This document shows, in pieces, positions 60,801 to 64,000 of a stretch of DNA of 64,000 bases. A program made the translations under genes and the position numbers. Source of the stretch: Tillandsia leiboldiana (Eukaryota > Streptophyta > Magnoliopsida > Poales > Bromeliaceae); the NCBI GenBank assembly GCA_029204045.2, contig CM055077.1, positions 6,711,221-6,775,220 of the forward strand. The letters run 5' to 3'. Numbering within the stretch: position 1 is the first letter of the stretch; each line of letters begins with the position of its first letter. Below the pieces are notes generated by a model. It searched no databases and was not told the origin of the DNA. It saw only the letters and a list, made by a program, of their open reading frames with translations.

Positions 60801-61939
60801 ACAGTGGAGATACTGAGTTCGGGAGATTGGTGATAGAGCAGGCAGTACCGGGTTTTATACCGGTTCATTCGATTGGGTTTATTTCGGTCAAATACTTTTA
60901 TTGTTACACTCGTGCCTGGGGGCCGAGTGCAGACTGGTAGTTGAGTTTAGATCAGTGCTAGTATTGTTGAGAGCCGTCTGGTTGACGGTGGTCCCGTGTC
61001 GTTGAGAGTACTTTGACCGCTGTGTGAGAGGTTGAGCATCATGATTCTATCCGTTCTGAGAGAGAGCGTGGATTTTGACCATAGCCTGCATGAGCCACTA
61101 CTCGATAGCGAATTAGACCGTTTGGACGCCCTACGTAATTCCTGCCCGTCAGCGGGAGGTGGTTGTAGGTGGGCGCAGGTTTGACTGGACCAGATGTGGC
61201 AGTCAGCTCGATTGGGTCGATTGTGCACTTCATGTGCTAGTGGTTGCATACCACTGTTTGGTTCTCCCCCTTTTGCCTTTAGATAGGGGCATGGTAGCTA
61301 TTGAGAGTCTCCAGTTTACTCATTTCAGTCTTATGACTCGGGTTAGTTTTTGTCTCTTGAGGACTTGGTGGGCAGACCGTCGGGTCTGGCGGTGGTACCC
61401 ACTGAGAACTCCCTTTTTGGTGTAGTTCTCACACCCATTGGGGGTTCCCCCATTTTCTTTCCTCTCCTTTGTTTTGCAGAGTCTTAGCGGGTGTTGCTGA
61501 CTCTGCGGTTGTTGATCGAGGCGAGGGAGTCGCGAGCTAGATCCCTACCCGTCGTTGGAGAGTAGCGGTACCCCTTCAGAGGAGATCATCAGTAGATTAC
61601 TTGTTTCTTTTTCCTCTTTTGAGAGACTGTTGTAGTGAGGATATTTTGTATTGAGAGACTGTACACTGTTGTATTTATTGGAGTTACCTCCCGTTTGAGT
61701 TCAGAGCTTGTATTTGAGGATATTGTTTTATTATTATTTTGGGAGGCGGACAGTGTTGTTTTATTTCCAGTTGTACAGTGATTGATTCTGGTTATACAGC
61801 AGATTTTTATTTATAGCTCTGATATCTGTTTAGCTATAGCACTTTCCTTGCAGGTTGGACGCTTCGCCTATGCGGATTTGGCATAGGTGGCGGATCTGTT
61901 GGCGGGCCCGGGTCGCAGTTTCGACCCCGGGGCGTGACA
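57871..61939 (+). repeat. 3' LTR of the LARD-like element
   Basis: 4069 bp, the full-length version of the LTR. G-boxes start at 58362, TATATAAA is at 58792-58799, the GAGAACT/AGTTCTC hairpin at about 61404-61431, TTTTGCAGAGTC near 61472, and the terminal hairpin at about 61866-61895. It retains the 298 bp (61081-61378) absent from the 5' LTR. Confidence 0.95.
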
Positions 61940-61944
61940 ACAGC

Positions 61945-62626
61945 GGAGGAGTGATCTTGTATTTTCTCGGCCTACGGGTGGCGAAATTTGGTGTTTAAGA
62001 TTTCTATCTACACTTCGCGAGGATCGCAGCCATATTTTTTGTGGAATTTTTGGAGGGCATCTCGCAGGAGGTATTTTTCTTTTTTTGGACAGACTTGCGA
62101 CGGTGTTACTGTTTTAGGTGATTTGGACTTACCGCGGTGTTTTGCTTATATCTTAGTATCGGGAGGAGTTTTTTGGTGATTTTTGGATCGTTGGAACCAT
62201 GGGAACCTGAGGATCGCGCCCGTCCAGTTTTGGCTCTTTTGGACTTTGGACCGACGCGCGGATTCAGGTAGGTTGGATTTTTCTCCAAGTCTGCATACTT
62301 CCTATTAATTCTAGTATGATAGGACTCAGCATGCTAGTATAGATGCTATTGTTGTTGTATTATGTTACTGATAGAAGTGTGGAACCTTGACTAGTATCCC
62401 GTCATATGTTGTATGATTTTAACCAGACTAGTAGAAAACCCTCACTTGGGCTAGCAGTTATATTTTGACATTCCTACACACTTTTTATGCTTTCCTGGAC
62501 ATAGTATTTTTCCTCACCTGGGTAGTGGGCCGAGTGGCCGGGATAGTGTAGGATGCATGTTGCGCTCGTGCCTGGGGACCGAGTGGAGTTTGGTGGCCGA
62601 GTTCAGCTCAGTACTAGAGTTAGGGA
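61945..62626 (+). mobile_element. Giant-LTR fragment, right part
   Basis: Continues 50241-50646 after the LARD-like element; the joined sequence GGACAGC|GGAGG fits the homologous site near 63868 (GGACAGCACCGGGG). It follows the 7694-11011 LTR in layout up to GAGTTCAGCTCAGTACTAG. At 62627 another LTR begins, so its own 3' end is lost or lies beyond the window. Confidence 0.75.
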
Positions 62627-64000
62627 TGTAGGGCCCCAAAACCCCATGTAGCTTTTTTCCGTGAATCCACGATGTGAAACACCTAGTATTGGTGTGTTGG
62701 GCCAGTAACGCATCAAATAGATGTGTTGGATGAACTCAGTGAGGTTCCTGGATCAAGCCTGTCCTTCGGCTGCTTTTGCCGAATTTCAGAAGAGGTTTCA
62801 GGCTGATCGGAGGTTGGATTTGGATTCAGCACGGAAAAACGCTTGAAATTGGCTATTTGCTTGTATTTTTATGAGTCTGGATGACCAAAAAGGGCTCCCA
62901 GAAGTTTTCAGTGAATTCGGGTGCATGGGGGAGGCCGTAGACCGGCCGGGTGCCACGTGGCGTCCTATTACTGGCCGGTTCAAGTTGCGCGGTCCACGGA
63001 GCGGCGCCGGATGGCGCATGGACCCGGTACGGGGACACGTGGCGCCCCAGGAGTGGCCGGCGCGTGATGCGCTGTCCACGGAACCCCGCGCGGGTGCATA
63101 GACCGGGCGCGGGGACACGTGGTAGCCTGTGATAGGCGGGCTCATGCGGCGCGGTCCACGGAGGTGTACGCCGGCGCCTCAGGATGCGTGCAAGCATGGG
63201 GGGCAGGCGGCGCAGCCGGCGAGGCGCACGTGGGTGCGGTCAGCGGGTCGCACGGGCGGGCCACGTGGCGCCCAGCCATTGGCGGGCGCCACCTACCCGG
63301 TTGACCGGGCGCGGGACACGTGTCGTCACCCGGGTGCGCTTGCACCGCTGTTCTGTGTTCGGGGGACACGTGTCGCTCGCGGGTGGTTCCGGGCGCTGGT
63401 CGAACGGGGCTTCTGCGCGGCATTGTGCGACTGTTGGATTCGGGCGCCCGAAAAGGTGCGCCCGAATCCGAACAGTGAGCTCTTTTTGGGTTGGGCCAAT
63501 AAATAGGCCCCTTGGGCCTTCTTTTGAGCATTTTTTGGGTTGTTTCGCAGGAAAACCCCTACAAAGAATTTCTTCCTTTTTTAGTGCTGCATCTTGTGGA
63601 GAAGTTCTAGATTTTTTGGAGGACGCTACTTCGACGTCTACTGCGATTCGGCTCACTGCGACACACCTTCCTTGTTAGCCTTTTTCAATGCGTTTCGGTC
63701 TGCGGACTCCCCTGGGATACCCCGAAGGAATTTTTGGGTGATTCTTGCACCCATGTTTTCACGACAGGTAGGGCTACAACTTTTGTATTTTCAGCTTCTC
63801 CGTATTTTGAGGTTTTCTTGGGCTTTTCGGATCATTTCTGTGACCCCTTTTTCTGTGATGGAATTTTGGACAGCACCGGGGTTTTTGTGGGTTTTCTCGG
63901 CACCCGAGAGTCGGAACGAGAAGTGCAAGTACTCGATTTACATCTACGCGTCGCAACGAACATCGTCGTAATTTTTTTGGATTTTTTGGAGATTGCTTCG
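62627..64000 (+). mobile_element. Start of another giant LTR, cut by the window end
   Basis: TGTAGGGCCCCAAAAC is a fitting LTR start. The TTGGATTCAGCACGGAAAAA block (about 62817), seven G-boxes, the inverted repeat, a TATA-like AATAAATA and a leader follow in superfamily order. The candidate duplication on the left is AGGGA (62622-62626), which must recur at the right end if this is a single insertion. Confidence 0.75.
62954..63506 (+). promoter_or_regulatory. U3 promoter with seven G-boxes and a 12-bp inverted repeat
   Basis: CACGTG starts at 62954, 63036, 63116, 63227, 63262, 63317 and 63367, four of them within GACACGTG. Then comes GGATTCGGGCGC (63436-63447) and its perfect complement (63458-63469), about 30 bases before AATAAATAGG (63499). 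It is the densest G-box cluster of the window. Confidence 0.65.

Larger units (their letters stand above)
50647..61939 (+). mobile_element. LARD-like giant-LTR gypsy element, complete ends, decayed interior
   Basis: Flanked by ACAGC (50642-50646 and 61940-61944). It has a 5' LTR of 3775 bp, a PBS for initiator tRNA-Met, a 3.4 kb interior, a PPT (GTGGGGGAGGA) and a 3' LTR of 4069 bp. The LTRs look nearly identical by eye apart from one 298-bp deletion in the 5' copy. The interior has only scraps of gypsy pol with many stops. This is the structure of a non-autonomous large retrotransposon derivative: recent movement with proteins supplied by another element. Confidence 0.92.

Overview
The window looks like repeat-rich intergenic DNA of a flowering plant nuclear genome. 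A monocot is my guess, from the GC-rich LTR modules and the mix of element families, but the species cannot be read from the sequence. I found no intact host gene. Nearly everything recognisable is a transposable element or its remains: Ty3/gypsy and Ty1/copia LTR retrotransposons, a TRIM, and a Helitron end with an RPA-like gene. AT-rich spacers, microsatellites and minisatellites lie between them. Most long open frames sit in GC-rich LTR DNA and carry no domain, so they are not annotated as genes.

Layout. (1) 1-5168: the 3' part of a Ty1/copia element, split by a 4.01 kb solo LTR (219-4228, TSD ACGGA). (2) 5262-5608: an inverted duplication of a gene-like fragment, then AT-rich spacer. (3) 7694-11011: a second solo LTR (TSD CGAAG), then AT-rich spacer and a long TA microsatellite. 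(4) 13513-14196: a complete TRIM on the minus strand (TSD ACCAA). (5) 14962-15960 and beyond: a Helitron 3' end with an RPA-like pseudogene, followed by minisatellites. (6) 19600-21979: a GT-rich degenerate array holding a short 0.92 kb solo LTR (TSD AGTCG). (7) 21980-33840: LTR-like DNA holding a minus-strand solo LTR (22791-30715, TSD AGGCT). That LTR itself holds two younger solo LTRs, 23296-25923 (TSD GGGAA) and 27408-28738 (TSD CTAAC). (8) 33841-36011: the 3' end of a SIRE-like copia element. (9) 36012-50240: a minus-strand gypsy element interrupted by a complete 9.76 kb Tekay/Del-like chromovirus (39673-49432, TSD CCCTG). (10) 50241-62626: an LTR fragment split by a complete element with 3.8-4.1 kb LTRs and a 3.4 kb decayed interior (50647-61939, TSD ACAGC). 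(11) 62627 to the end: the start of one more LTR of the same superfamily.

The main story is one superfamily of gypsy elements with giant (about 3.3-4.1 kb) LTRs, present at least six times. Its members share modules despite strong divergence: G-box (CACGTG) clusters and a 12-bp GGATTCGGGCGC inverted repeat upstream of a TATA box, a conserved block ending in a splice-donor-like sequence, a GAGAACT/AGTTCTC hairpin, and a terminal U5 hairpin whose stem is kept by compensatory changes. The element at 50647-61939 has nearly matching LTRs but a broken coding interior, as in the non-autonomous 'large retrotransposon derivatives' (LARDs). The structured LTR, not the protein, seems to be what selection or mobility has preserved. 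All boundaries come from reading terminal TG/CA, target-site duplications, PBS and PPT by eye; no alignment or database search was run.
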